Positions 1 through 5,984 of a DNA stretch of 5,984 nucleotides are shown one piece after another; position 1 is the first letter of the stretch, and each line of letters starts with the position of its first letter. The notes under the pieces were generated by a model. It was not told the DNA's origin, did not search any database, and worked only from the letters and a program-made list of their open reading frames with translations. The position numbers were made by a program, and so were the translations under genes. Source of the stretch: Pirellulaceae bacterium (lineage in GTDB: Bacteria; Planctomycetota; Planctomycetia; Pirellulales; Pirellulaceae); contig JABDKS010000813.1 of the NCBI GenBank assembly GCA_013002105.1, positions 1 to 5,984 on the forward strand, in the 5' to 3' direction.

Positions 1-173
1 GTGAAGACACCGAGCGAGGAAAACCGGATCCCGATGTATTTTTGGAAGCGGCCAGACGCTTGGGAGTCGCCCCAGATGTATGCTGTGTCTACGAAGATGG
101 CGATCCGGGAGTCGAAGCTGCCCGGCGAGCGGGCATGCAGTGCGTCGACATCCGCGAGATGGACATCGCGTAA
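1..173 (+). CDS. HAD-superfamily hydrolase, beta-phosphoglucomutase/YqaB-like (C-terminal part only)
   Basis: Only the last 56 residues are present; the gene enters from the left edge with its first whole codon at position 3 and ends at TAA 171-173. The fragment shows two hallmarks of haloacid-dehalogenase phosphatases. GKPDPD at fragment residues 6-11 is motif III, with the conserved lysine. [17 protein letters not shown] at residues 29-45 is motif IV, with the acidic pair E31/D32 that helps bind Mg2+. The ending, GM followed by CVDI, recalls E. coli YqaB (fructose-1-phosphate phosphatase) and beta-phosphoglucomutases, so a small cytoplasmic sugar-phosphate phosphatase or mutase is likely. 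The nucleophile Asp and the cap domain that set substrate choice lie outside the window, so the substrate cannot be named. The family call is strong and the subfamily is inferred from memory of related sequences. The stop codon is two bases from the inverted-repeat element. Confidence 0.88.
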   Translation, partial: EDTERGKPDPDVFLEAARRLGVAPDVCCVYEDGDPGVEAARRAGMQCVDIREMDIA

Positions 174-175
174 GT

Positions 176-255
176 CGTAGAACGGACTTCAGTCCGTTAA
201 TGCAGCATGTCGTGATGCCGGATTTTTTGGGTAACGGACTGAAGTCCGTTCTACG
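176..255. repeat. Nested inverted repeat, REPIN/REP-like element
   Basis: Two perfect 24-bp inverted arms lie at 176-199 and 232-255, separated by a 32-nt centre (200-231). Each arm is itself nearly palindromic. In the left arm AACGGACT (181-188) and AGTCCGTT (191-198) flank TC; in the right arm the same half-sites at 233-240 and 243-250 flank GA. The unit can therefore fold as one long hairpin or as two short ones. Two inverted copies of a short palindrome around a short spacer is the architecture of REP doublets (REPINs), which in other bacteria are mobilised by RAYT (REP-associated tyrosine) transposases. I recall this half-site as recurrent between genes in Rhodopirellula-type genomes, but that is memory and not a search. 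No T-tract follows the right arm, so ordinary intrinsic termination is not supported, although the structure could protect the upstream mRNA 3' end. Confidence 0.8.
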
Positions 256-257
256 TT

Positions 258-263
258 GGGGAG
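258..263 (+). promoter_or_regulatory. Ribosome binding site of the sulfatase gene
   Basis: The purine run GGGGAG lies just outside the inverted repeat. It is 8 nt before GTG 272 and 11 nt before ATG 275, which are consecutive in-frame codons. It argues for a start here and against the longer open frame that reaches back to position 80. The spacing slightly favours GTG 272, but either choice leaves the same signal peptide, differing by one residue. Confidence 0.55.
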
Positions 264-274
264 TATGTTTTGTG

Positions 275-1684
275 ATGCGGTTGTTAAGTCTCGTTGCCGT
301 GATGTTTGTTCCCTGCGTTCTGCCTGCGGCCCCGCAAGGTGACCGTCCGAACCTGATCGTTATCATGGTCGATGATATGGGTTACGCCGGACTGAGTTGT
401 TTTGGGAATCCCTATTTCAAAACTCCACGTCTGGATCAATTGGCGGCTGAAGGAATGCGGCTGACAGATTTTCATTCGTCCGGGACGGTCTGTTCCCCGA
501 CGCGGGCTGGCTTGCTGACCGGACGCTATCAGCAGCGGGCCGGGATCGAAGCGGTGATCCATCCTGTCAGCGACCATCCCGAACACCGTAAAGGTTTGCA
601 ACTGCGCGAAACGACATTCGCCGAGGTGTTGCAGGCAGCCGGCTACGTCACCGCTTTGATTGGCAAATGGCATCAAGGGTACCCACAAAACTCAGCCGAC
701 TATCATCCCCAGAACCACGGGTTTGATCAGTTCATCGGTTACCACAGTGGCAATATCGATTTTGTCAGTCACGTCGGCGATCATTATCGACACGATTGGT
801 GGCACGGCAAAACCGAAACGCCAGAGCCAGGGTACAGCACGCATCTGATCAATCGGTACGCGATCGATTTTGTTCGCGATCATGCCAATAAGCCGCGGCC
901 GTTTTGTTTGTACATCGCACACGAAGCGATTCATAATCCGGTACAAGTGCCGGGCGATCCGGTTCGCCGAACGGTCGACAAGTGGAGTCGCTGGAAATGG
1001 CAAGATCATCCAGCCGAAGAACGAATCGCAAAGTACAAAGGGATGACGCTGGCAATTGATCAGGGCGTTGGGAATCTGATGGAGACTTTGCGAGAGTTGG
1101 AGATCGACAAAAACACATTCATTTTATTTTTCTCTGACAACGGACCCGCGGGTGATTTTCCCAGCGGCAGTCCGCAGCTACGAGGTCGAAAGGGTTCCGT
1201 GTACGAAGGGGGTCACAAAGTGCCGGCCATTGCGTGGTGGCCGGGCCAGATCGACGCGGGCGGCGAGTCGGACGAGACGATCATCAGCATCGATGTCATG
1301 CCGACGCTCCTAGCGATCTCCGGGGTCGAGACTTCCGCACCGCAAATGGATGGAGTCGATTTTTCGCCAGTGCTGTTGTCCGGGGGTCAATTGCAATCCC
1401 GGCCGCTGTTTTGGGCGTCGCTAGGAAACAATGGTTCACGGGAGGAAGCGATGCGGGAGGGAGTTTGGAAGTTAGTGGTCAGGCATCCCAAAGCAAAACC
1501 AGGAACATTCGATAAAGAAACGGTCGAACTATTTGAACTGGCCCGAGACCCCGGCGAACAAACCGACGTCGCCCAGCAGCATCCCGAGCGGGCCGCAGCG
1601 ATGCTGACCGAGTTAAAAAATTGGTACACGACCACTCAGCAGACTGCCACCAGGCAACCAGGCGGATGGCTGAGCCCGAAATAG
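275..1684 (+). CDS. Secreted sulfatase, formylglycine-dependent (arylsulfatase A-like)
   Basis: This 469-residue protein hydrolyses sulfate esters; its substrate is unknown, with sulfated polysaccharides likely by analogy with planctomycete sulfatases. Residues 1-20 form a signal peptide (MRLLSLVAVMFVPCVLPAA), implying export. The metal-binding VDDMG follows (D33/D34). The signature CSPTRAGLLTGRY starts at C73, the residue matured to formylglycine, with R77. Further active-site candidates are K131 and H133 in GKWHQG, H216 or H220 in AHEAIHNP, D288/N289 in SDNG, and K306 in the GRKGSVYEGG stretch. The C-terminal FELARDPGEQTDVA segment (about 420-433) is typical of the family, and the length is normal, so the enzyme looks intact. 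ATG 275 (or GTG 272) is chosen because upstream in-frame sequence merely reads through the repeat and the HAD gene in another frame. GKWHQG departs from the more usual GKWHLG. No maturase is visible nearby. Confidence 0.95.
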   Translation: MRLLSLVAVMFVPCVLPAAPQGDRPNLIVIMVDDMGYAGLSCFGNPYFKTPRLDQLAAEGMRLTDFHSSGTVCSPTRAGLLTGRYQQRAGIEAVIHPVSDHPEHRKGLQLRETTFAEVLQAAGYVTALIGKWHQGYPQNSADYHPQNHGFDQFIGYHSGNIDFVSHVGDHYRHDWWHGKTETPEPGYSTHLINRYAIDFVRDHANKPRPFCLYIAHEAIHNPVQVPGDPVRRTVDKWSRWKWQDHPAEERIAKYKGMTLAIDQGVGNLMETLRELEIDKNTFILFFSDNGPAGDFPSGSPQLRGRKGSVYEGGHKVPAIAWWPGQIDAGGESDETIISIDVMPTLLAISGVETSAPQMDGVDFSPVLLSGGQLQSRPLFWASLGNNGSREEAMREGVWKLVVRHPKAKPGTFDKETVELFELARDPGEQTDVAQQHPERAAAMLTELKNWYTTTQQTATRQPGGWLSPK

Positions 1685-1778
1685 CGTCTGTTCCAGTAAA
1701 TCCTGATCGCGGAAATCGAATCCGCGGTGACCGCAAAACTTTCATTCACGGTCATCGAGTTGGCGTAGAATAGGATCC
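1685..1778 (+). promoter_or_regulatory. Spacer between sulfatase and TPR genes, possible promoter/leader
   Basis: These 94 bases are the only sizeable gap before the TPR operon, so a promoter for it may lie here. A TAGAAT resembling a -10 box lies at 1766-1771, but it ends only 7 nt before the start codon and has no good -35 partner. A weak stem of eight pairs, one of them G-U, can form between 1726-1733 and 1749-1756 around a 15-nt loop; no T-run follows it. AGGA at 1772-1775 is a possible ribosome binding site with an unusually short 3-nt spacing to ATG 1779. None of these signals is strong. Confidence 0.25.
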
Positions 1779-4700
1779 ATGCGAAACCGGATTCTTCTCG
1801 TCGTAGCGATTCTAGCCACAATCAACGCAGTCATGACGGCGCAGAGGGTGCCAGCCGAAGAGCCTGCGCGAGCGTTCTTGAGCGGATTACGAGCACGCGG
1901 GTTTTACGATACGGCGCTTGAGTACTTGGACCAGATGCAATCAAGCCGGTTGGCACCCGCGGAGTTGAGGGATTCCATTGCGTTTGAAAAGAGTTTGCTG
2001 TTAATCGAAGTCTCGCGTACGCAACGTGAACCGTCGGTGCGCGCAAAGCAAATCGATCAAGCTCAACAGCTGTTACAGCAATTCATCGACACCAACAGTT
2101 CCAGCCCCAAAGCGAATGCAGCACGGAGTCAACTGGGAAGTTTGATTGTCGAGCGAGCACGGATGAAGGCCGAGGAGTCTAAAAAAAGGGACCGACAGAC
2201 GTTGCAGAAGGAATCACTCGCTCTGTATGAGCAGTCATTCGTTGTCTTTGACGAACTTCAGGCACAAGTCGACAAGCAGCTGTCCGCGATTCCCAAGGTG
2301 CTGGATACGCGTGATCGCAAGGAGGCAAAGTTGATCGAGCGGCGCAAGCAGCTACGGGCTGATTTTTTGCAGACAGAATTGTTTGCCGCGGCGATTCGCG
2401 AAGAGTTGGCTGACATGCTGCCCCCGGGGTCGAGCGATCAAACGAAGTATCTGACCGAAGCGGCCGAAATGTACGATGGGATTTACAAAAAGTATCGTAC
2501 GCGGTTGGCCGGCTTGTACGCCCGGATGTATCAGGGCCGATGTAATCAAAGATTGGGTAAAACCAAAGATGCGTTGGGGTATTTTGGCGAGTTGCTAGAC
2601 CAGCCGGACGAGCCGGAGACGATGCTGGCTTTAAAAGCAAAAACGCTGCGACTGGCAATGGAATCGTGGTTGTCGCCCGCCGAGAGGAAGTACTTCGAGG
2701 CGATCAAACGAGCGACACGCTGGTTTGACGATTCTCCTCGCGGCAAAGAGCGCGAACCCGATTGGTTGGCGATCCGGTTCAGCCTGGCCCGGGCGTACCG
2801 AATGCAAGCCGACGATGCACGTGATGACGAACCGGTCAATCAACAATTCATTGATCGGTCATTGGCAGCCGCAAGAACTCAATTGGAATTGGTGGCCAGC
2901 GAATCGGGAGAATTCCAAGAGCCAGCGCAAAAAATGCTTGCTGAACTGGGGGCACCGGGTGTAGCCAATACCGGACCACAGATCGAGACATTTGATGCAG
3001 CCGCCAAGGCTGCCAAGAAAGCACTCGATGCGGTGGCACCCGCGACCAAGACGCTGCAGGAATTGACAAGTCAATTTGCGGCCGCAAAAGATCCCGCGGC
3101 CCGGGCGTCATTACAAGAACGACTTGGAGAGGCGAAGACGAAGCTCGATGAGACACAAAACCAGGCCATCGACTATTACCGCCTGGCGATCGAATTGGCC
3201 GATGATCAGACGCCGCAGTCGAATATCAATTTGGCGCAGTACTTTTTGTGCTACCTGTACTTCTTAAAGGAGGACTACTTTGATGCCGCTCTGGTGGGCG
3301 ATTTCGTTGCGACGCGGTATCCCGACAGCCCCGGTGCGCGGCAATGTGCCAAGATCGCGATGGCCGCCTATTTAAAAATGGCGGAACGCAACACCGATGC
3401 GGATCAGGAATTTGAGATCCAGCGATTGACATCGGTCGGAACCTACATCTCTGACACCTGGCCCAACGCAGCGGATACCGAAAAATCTCTCGCTTCGTTG
3501 ATCCCCGTCATGATCAACGCGGGCGAATCGATGCTGGCGGCTGATTTCTTGCAGCGTGTCCCTGAAACATCGGCACAGCGTGGCGAGTTAGAACTGATGA
3601 CCGGGCAAGCGATCTGGGGCTCGTATCTGGCCGGTGATCAGCAACTGCGTCAGTGGCAGCAAACAGAGATTCCCGACGACGTGAACTTGGAAATCCGGCA
3701 GCGTGAACTCGATGCAATGAAGCAATCGGCACGACAGATTTTGGAGGATGGTTACAAGCGTTTGCCAGAGGAGCCGTCCGTCAACACGTCCAACGCGACG
3801 GCAATGCTTTCGTTGGCACAGATTCATGTCGAAGATGGACAGTTCGAAGACGCGATTGTGGTTTTGGAGCATTCGGTGATCGGTCCGTTGACGTTGGTTC
3901 AGCAGAGCAGCGATGCGGTCTCCAATCCGGTTTTTGTCGAGGAGACCTATCGGACATCATTGCGAGCTTATGTTGCTTCTCTGGCGGACGGTGGAGCCGA
4001 TCGAATGGCGAAGGCCAAGAACGTGATGGCGCAAATGCAATCCGCCCTGGGAAGCGATGCCGCGGGCAAACAACGCATGTTGGGTGTTTATGTCGCGCTG
4101 GCACAGGATGTCCAACGGGAAATGAAATCAGCGGCGCCGCAATCACGCGAACAAATGTCGGAGGTCTTCGAGACGTTTTTGTTGGAATTGAGTCAAGGCT
4201 CCAGCGAGTTGAGCGTTTTGAATTGGGTTGCCGAAACCTTTGCCAGTTTGGGAGCAGGGTTTGACGATGGTGACGAACCGAGCGAGAACGCCAAGAAGTA
4301 CTACCAACAAGCGGCGACTGCGTTTGAGAATCTATTGAATCAGGGTGGGCTGTCGCCGCAAATGCAAACCCAAACCAAGGCCAGATTGGCGAGTGTCCAC
4401 GCACGGGCAGGCGATTTTCCTGCGGCGTTGAAACTGTACGAAGAAGTTTTGGTTCAAAATCCCAACGCAATGAATCTGCAAGTGGCCACTGCGCGGATGC
4501 TGCAGCAATGGGCAAAACAAGATCCAGCGAAGTATGACGATGCAATCAACGGGATCGGAGCCAAGGTTTGGGGGTGGCTGAAGATTTCGCTCGCGGCCGC
4601 CGGCCGCGCTCCGTTTCGACAAGACTTTTTCGAAGCCCGTTATGAGATCTCCCATTGCCAAACGAAACTCGCGAACACCAAATCAGGTCCAGAGAAAGCG

Positions 4701-4880
4701 AAGTTGCTGGCAACCGCTCAGAGAAACCTCGCCAAGACAGCCCGACTGTATCCGACGCTAGGAGGCAAAGAGTCGTACGACAAATACGACGTCTTGCTGA
4801 AACAGATCCAGACGGAGCAAGGTAATCAGCCAAGTGGGCTGGAGGCGCTGGGATTGATTCAACCAAAAACAGAACGGTAG
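1779..4880 (+). CDS. Large exported TPR-like helical repeat protein
   Basis: I do not recognise a named family for this 1033-residue protein. An N-terminal signal peptide (basic MRNR, hydrophobic core about 5-19, likely cleavage after VPA at residue 26) places it outside the cytoplasm. With no lipobox and no later membrane segment, it should be soluble. Nearly all of the rest is alpha-helical. The clearest TPR-like units lie near residues 244-272 (RLGKTKDALGYFGELL), 485-515 (LKEDYFDAALVGDFVATRY), 674-700 (VEDGQFEDAIVVLEHSV) and 866-895 (ARAGDFPAALKLYEEVLVQN). More degenerate pairs surround them. Charged segments near 125-195 and 425-462 may be coiled coils. No catalytic motif is visible, so a scaffolding or protein-binding role is inferred. 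Only 7 bp separate it from the following TPR gene, suggesting one operon and a joint function. Both proteins contain a GKTKDAL motif in a TPR, hinting at distant relationship. Confidence 0.88.
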   Translation: MRNRILLVVAILATINAVMTAQRVPAEEPARAFLSGLRARGFYDTALEYLDQMQSSRLAPAELRDSIAFEKSLLLIEVSRTQREPSVRAKQIDQAQQLLQQFIDTNSSSPKANAARSQLGSLIVERARMKAEESKKRDRQTLQKESLALYEQSFVVFDELQAQVDKQLSAIPKVLDTRDRKEAKLIERRKQLRADFLQTELFAAAIREELADMLPPGSSDQTKYLTEAAEMYDGIYKKYRTRLAGLYARMYQGRCNQRLGKTKDALGYFGELLDQPDEPETMLALKAKTLRLAMESWLSPAERKYFEAIKRATRWFDDSPRGKEREPDWLAIRFSLARAYRMQADDARDDEPVNQQFIDRSLAAARTQLELVASESGEFQEPAQKMLAELGAPGVANTGPQIETFDAAAKAAKKALDAVAPATKTLQELTSQFAAAKDPAARASLQERLGEAKTKLDETQNQAIDYYRLAIELADDQTPQSNINLAQYFLCYLYFLKEDYFDAALVGDFVATRYPDSPGARQCAKIAMAAYLKMAERNTDADQEFEIQRLTSVGTYISDTWPNAADTEKSLASLIPVMINAGESMLAADFLQRVPETSAQRGELELMTGQAIWGSYLAGDQQLRQWQQTEIPDDVNLEIRQRELDAMKQSARQILEDGYKRLPEEPSVNTSNATAMLSLAQIHVEDGQFEDAIVVLEHSVIGPLTLVQQSSDAVSNPVFVEETYRTSLRAYVASLADGGADRMAKAKNVMAQMQSALGSDAAGKQRMLGVYVALAQDVQREMKSAAPQSREQMSEVFETFLLELSQGSSELSVLNWVAETFASLGAGFDDGDEPSENAKKYYQQAATAFENLLNQGGLSPQMQTQTKARLASVHARAGDFPAALKLYEEVLVQNPNAMNLQVATARMLQQWAKQDPAKYDDAINGIGAKVWGWLKISLAAAGRAPFRQDFFEARYEISHCQTKLANTKSGPEKAKLLATAQRNLAKTARLYPTLGGKESYDKYDVLLKQIQTEQGNQPSGLEALGLIQPKTER
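4592..4608. repeat. GC-rich 7-3-7 palindrome inside the large TPR gene
   Basis: CGCGGCC (4592-4598) and GGCCGCG (4602-4608) are perfect inverted copies around GCC. The stretch is in frame and encodes AAAGRA within SLAAAGRAP (residues 938-946), so it does not break the gene. It is visibly more GC-rich than the surrounding codons. It may be chance codon choice or a short interspersed palindrome that has entered a tolerant helical linker. Confidence 0.45.
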
Positions 4881-4890
4881 GGAACGCATG
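4879..4890 (+). promoter_or_regulatory. Coupled stop/ribosome binding site/start between the two TPR genes
   Basis: The stop TAG (4878-4880) of the upstream gene overlaps the AGGGA purine run (4879-4883), which precedes ATG 4888 by only 4 nt. With a 7-nt intergenic gap and no room for a promoter or terminator, a ribosome finishing the first gene would stop on top of the second gene's binding site. This supports cotranscription and translational coupling, and so balanced amounts of the two proteins. Confidence 0.65.
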
Positions 4891-5940
4891 AATTTTCCAG
4901 TGACGAATCGTTTGGCGACCTTAGGTGTGATCGTTCTGCTTTCCGGATTAGGCGAGATCGCGGCACAGTCAGTTGATCAAATTCAAACCACCAGCGGCTC
5001 GCGTTTGGAAGGAAGCGTTACGGCTGTTACCCCGGTCGAAGTGACCATCGACGTCCGTGGTTCCAAACGGGGTGTACCGGTCAACGAAATCAAATACGTT
5101 GCCTTTGCCGATGATCCGCCGGAACTCAAAGCGGGTCGGAACCGAATTCTTGCCGGCAAGTTTGCCACTGGGTTGGCGGACTTAAAGAAAATCAATCCTG
5201 CGGACGTGCAAGGCGAACTGGTCAAACGGGATTTGCAGTTTTACCTGGCACTTGCGACCAGCGAGCTGGCATTATCAGCCGGTGGCGACAAGACGCAAGC
5301 CTCCGCCGCGATGCTTGCATTCGTCCGCGCCGCACCCAACAGTTATCACTTTTTTGATGCGGCACAGATGCTGGGCGATCTGGCACTTGCGCAACAAGAT
5401 GCGGCAGGCGCGGCCAGATACTACGGCGCGATTTCCTCCAAGGCCCCCTGGCCTGAATACAAGATGGCTGCGTTGATGTCCGAAGCCCGCGCCTTGATCA
5501 GCCAGGGCGAATTTGCTGCGGCCCAGAAAAAGTACGAATCCGTGTTGTCAGCAAAATCCGATACGAAAGAATCTCGAAGACAAAAACTGTTCGCACAAAT
5601 CGGTCGTGGCCGATGTTTGGCGGAAACCAGCGCTCCGCAAGAAGGGATCGATCTGATCGAAGAAGTAATTGCAAAGAACGATCCGGCAGACAGCGAACTG
5701 TTCGGGCGAGCCTACAACGCTTTGGGAGACTGTTTGCTCAAGGCGGGAAAAACCAAGGATGCACTGATGGCGTATTTGCACGTCGACGTGCTGTTCTATT
5801 CCGACCCAGAGATTCACGCCGAGTCACTTTACTATCTCACCAAATTGTGGTCGGCCACCAAGAATAACGATCGATCCATTGCGGCGCGCAAGATGCTGGA
5901 TGATCGTTACGCCGGCAGCATTTGGGCGAGCAAGCCGTGA
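4888..5940 (+). CDS. Exported TPR protein with N-terminal beta-rich module
   Basis: This 350-residue protein is not recognised as a named family. Residues 1-27 form a signal peptide (hydrophobic TLGVIVLLSGLG, then EIAAQ, with likely cleavage near AAQ), so it is predicted to be exported. Residues about 28-75 look like a small beta-barrel: QIQTTSGSRLEGSVTAVTP and the following VEVTID strand, with conserved-looking glycines, ending in RGVPVNEIKYVAF. This pattern recalls LSm/SH3-like modules, by eye only. The rest is helical, with TPR-like pairs near 155-183, 193-222 (ALISQGEFAAAQKKYESVL), 232-262, 271-300 (LLKAGKTKDALMAYLHV) and 311-340. No enzyme motif is visible, and an adaptor or scaffold in the same extracytoplasmic assembly as the upstream protein is the best inference. 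Its start is supported by the adjacent AGGGA and the signal peptide beginning at once. Confidence 0.9.
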   Translation: MNFPVTNRLATLGVIVLLSGLGEIAAQSVDQIQTTSGSRLEGSVTAVTPVEVTIDVRGSKRGVPVNEIKYVAFADDPPELKAGRNRILAGKFATGLADLKKINPADVQGELVKRDLQFYLALATSELALSAGGDKTQASAAMLAFVRAAPNSYHFFDAAQMLGDLALAQQDAAGAARYYGAISSKAPWPEYKMAALMSEARALISQGEFAAAQKKYESVLSAKSDTKESRRQKLFAQIGRGRCLAETSAPQEGIDLIEEVIAKNDPADSELFGRAYNALGDCLLKAGKTKDALMAYLHVDVLFYSDPEIHAESLYYLTKLWSATKNNDRSIAARKMLDDRYAGSIWASKP

Positions 5941-5984
5941 TCGCTACAGCTTGGGCGGTTTCATGGGGTTAGAGACTTTGACAT
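5941..5984 (+). other. Downstream leader reaching the window edge
   Basis: These 44 bases hold no complete gene and no terminator-like hairpin. ATG 5963 opens a frame (MGLETLT) to the edge, but it lacks a good ribosome binding site. Alternatively, the purine run AGAG (5971-5974) lies 8 nt before a terminal AT (5983-5984) that would be a start codon if the next base is G. TTGACA at 5978-5983 also matches a consensus -35 box. The absence of a terminator is compatible with the operon continuing. Confidence 0.25.

Noticed and set aside
176..255. The inverted repeat as a rho-independent terminator
   Set aside because: The right arm is followed by TTGGGGAG and not a T-run. The six-T run at 223-228 lies in the centre of the element, 25 nt or so beyond the left mini-hairpin, so it does not form a standard terminator.
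1234..1515. A 93-residue plus-strand open frame inside the sulfatase gene
   Set aside because: It overlaps the conserved sulfatase C-terminal region in another frame and has no domain or ribosome binding site support.
1726..1756. Stem-loop after the sulfatase gene as a terminator
   Set aside because: The stem is short, contains a G-U pair, has a 15-nt loop and is not followed by T residues.
1766..1771. TAGAAT as a definite -10 promoter box
   Set aside because: It ends 7 nt before the start codon and lacks a matching -35 at normal spacing; the match could easily be chance.
2179..2658. A 159-residue minus-strand open frame
   Set aside because: Low-complexity Arg/Pro/Ser-rich translation opposite the TPR gene, with no motif and no independent support.
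3781..4545. A 254-residue open frame on the minus strand inside the large TPR gene
   Set aside because: Its translation is rich in Arg, Pro, Ser and His with no recognisable domain, and it lies wholly within a well-supported coding sequence. It is an antisense shadow.
5937..5972. GTG overlapping the stop of the second TPR gene as the start of another gene
   Set aside because: The frame from GTG 5937 stops after 11 codons at TAG 5970-5972.

Overview
The window looks like a stretch of a planctomycete chromosome, probably of the Rhodopirellula/Pirellulaceae type. This is inferred from three things: a secreted formylglycine-type sulfatase, two large exported TPR proteins in tandem, and an intergenic AACGGACT..AGTCCGTT inverted-repeat element of a kind I associate with these genomes. 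No sequence search was run. All recognised genes are on the + strand.

Layout. (1) Positions 1-173 hold the 3' end of a HAD-family phosphatase/phosphomutase gene of the beta-phosphoglucomutase/YqaB type. (2) Positions 176-255 hold a nested inverted repeat: two perfect 24-bp arms around a 32-nt centre, each arm itself a small palindrome. It starts two bases after the HAD stop codon. (3) Positions 275-1684 encode an exported arylsulfatase-like enzyme with the CSPTR formylglycine signature and the usual metal and sulfate ligands. (4) After a 94-bp spacer, 1779-4880 encodes a 1033-residue exported helical/TPR protein. (5) Seven bases later, 4888-5940 encodes a 350-residue exported protein with a short beta-rich N-terminal module followed by about five TPR-like units. 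(6) The last 44 bases are non-coding or the leader of a following gene whose start may be cut by the window edge.

How the genes fit together. The two TPR genes are very likely cotranscribed and translationally coupled, and both products carry signal peptides, so they probably form or scaffold an assembly outside the cytoplasm. The partner is not visible here. From memory of planctomycete gene order, an ExbB/TolQ-ExbD type proton-channel module could follow, but this is only a prediction. The sulfatase is a separate catabolic function, probably desulfating a sulfated polysaccharide or other sulfate ester in the periplasm or outside the cell. Nothing in the window links it mechanistically to the TPR pair. 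I see no tRNA, rRNA, CRISPR array, transposase or convincing rho-independent terminator.
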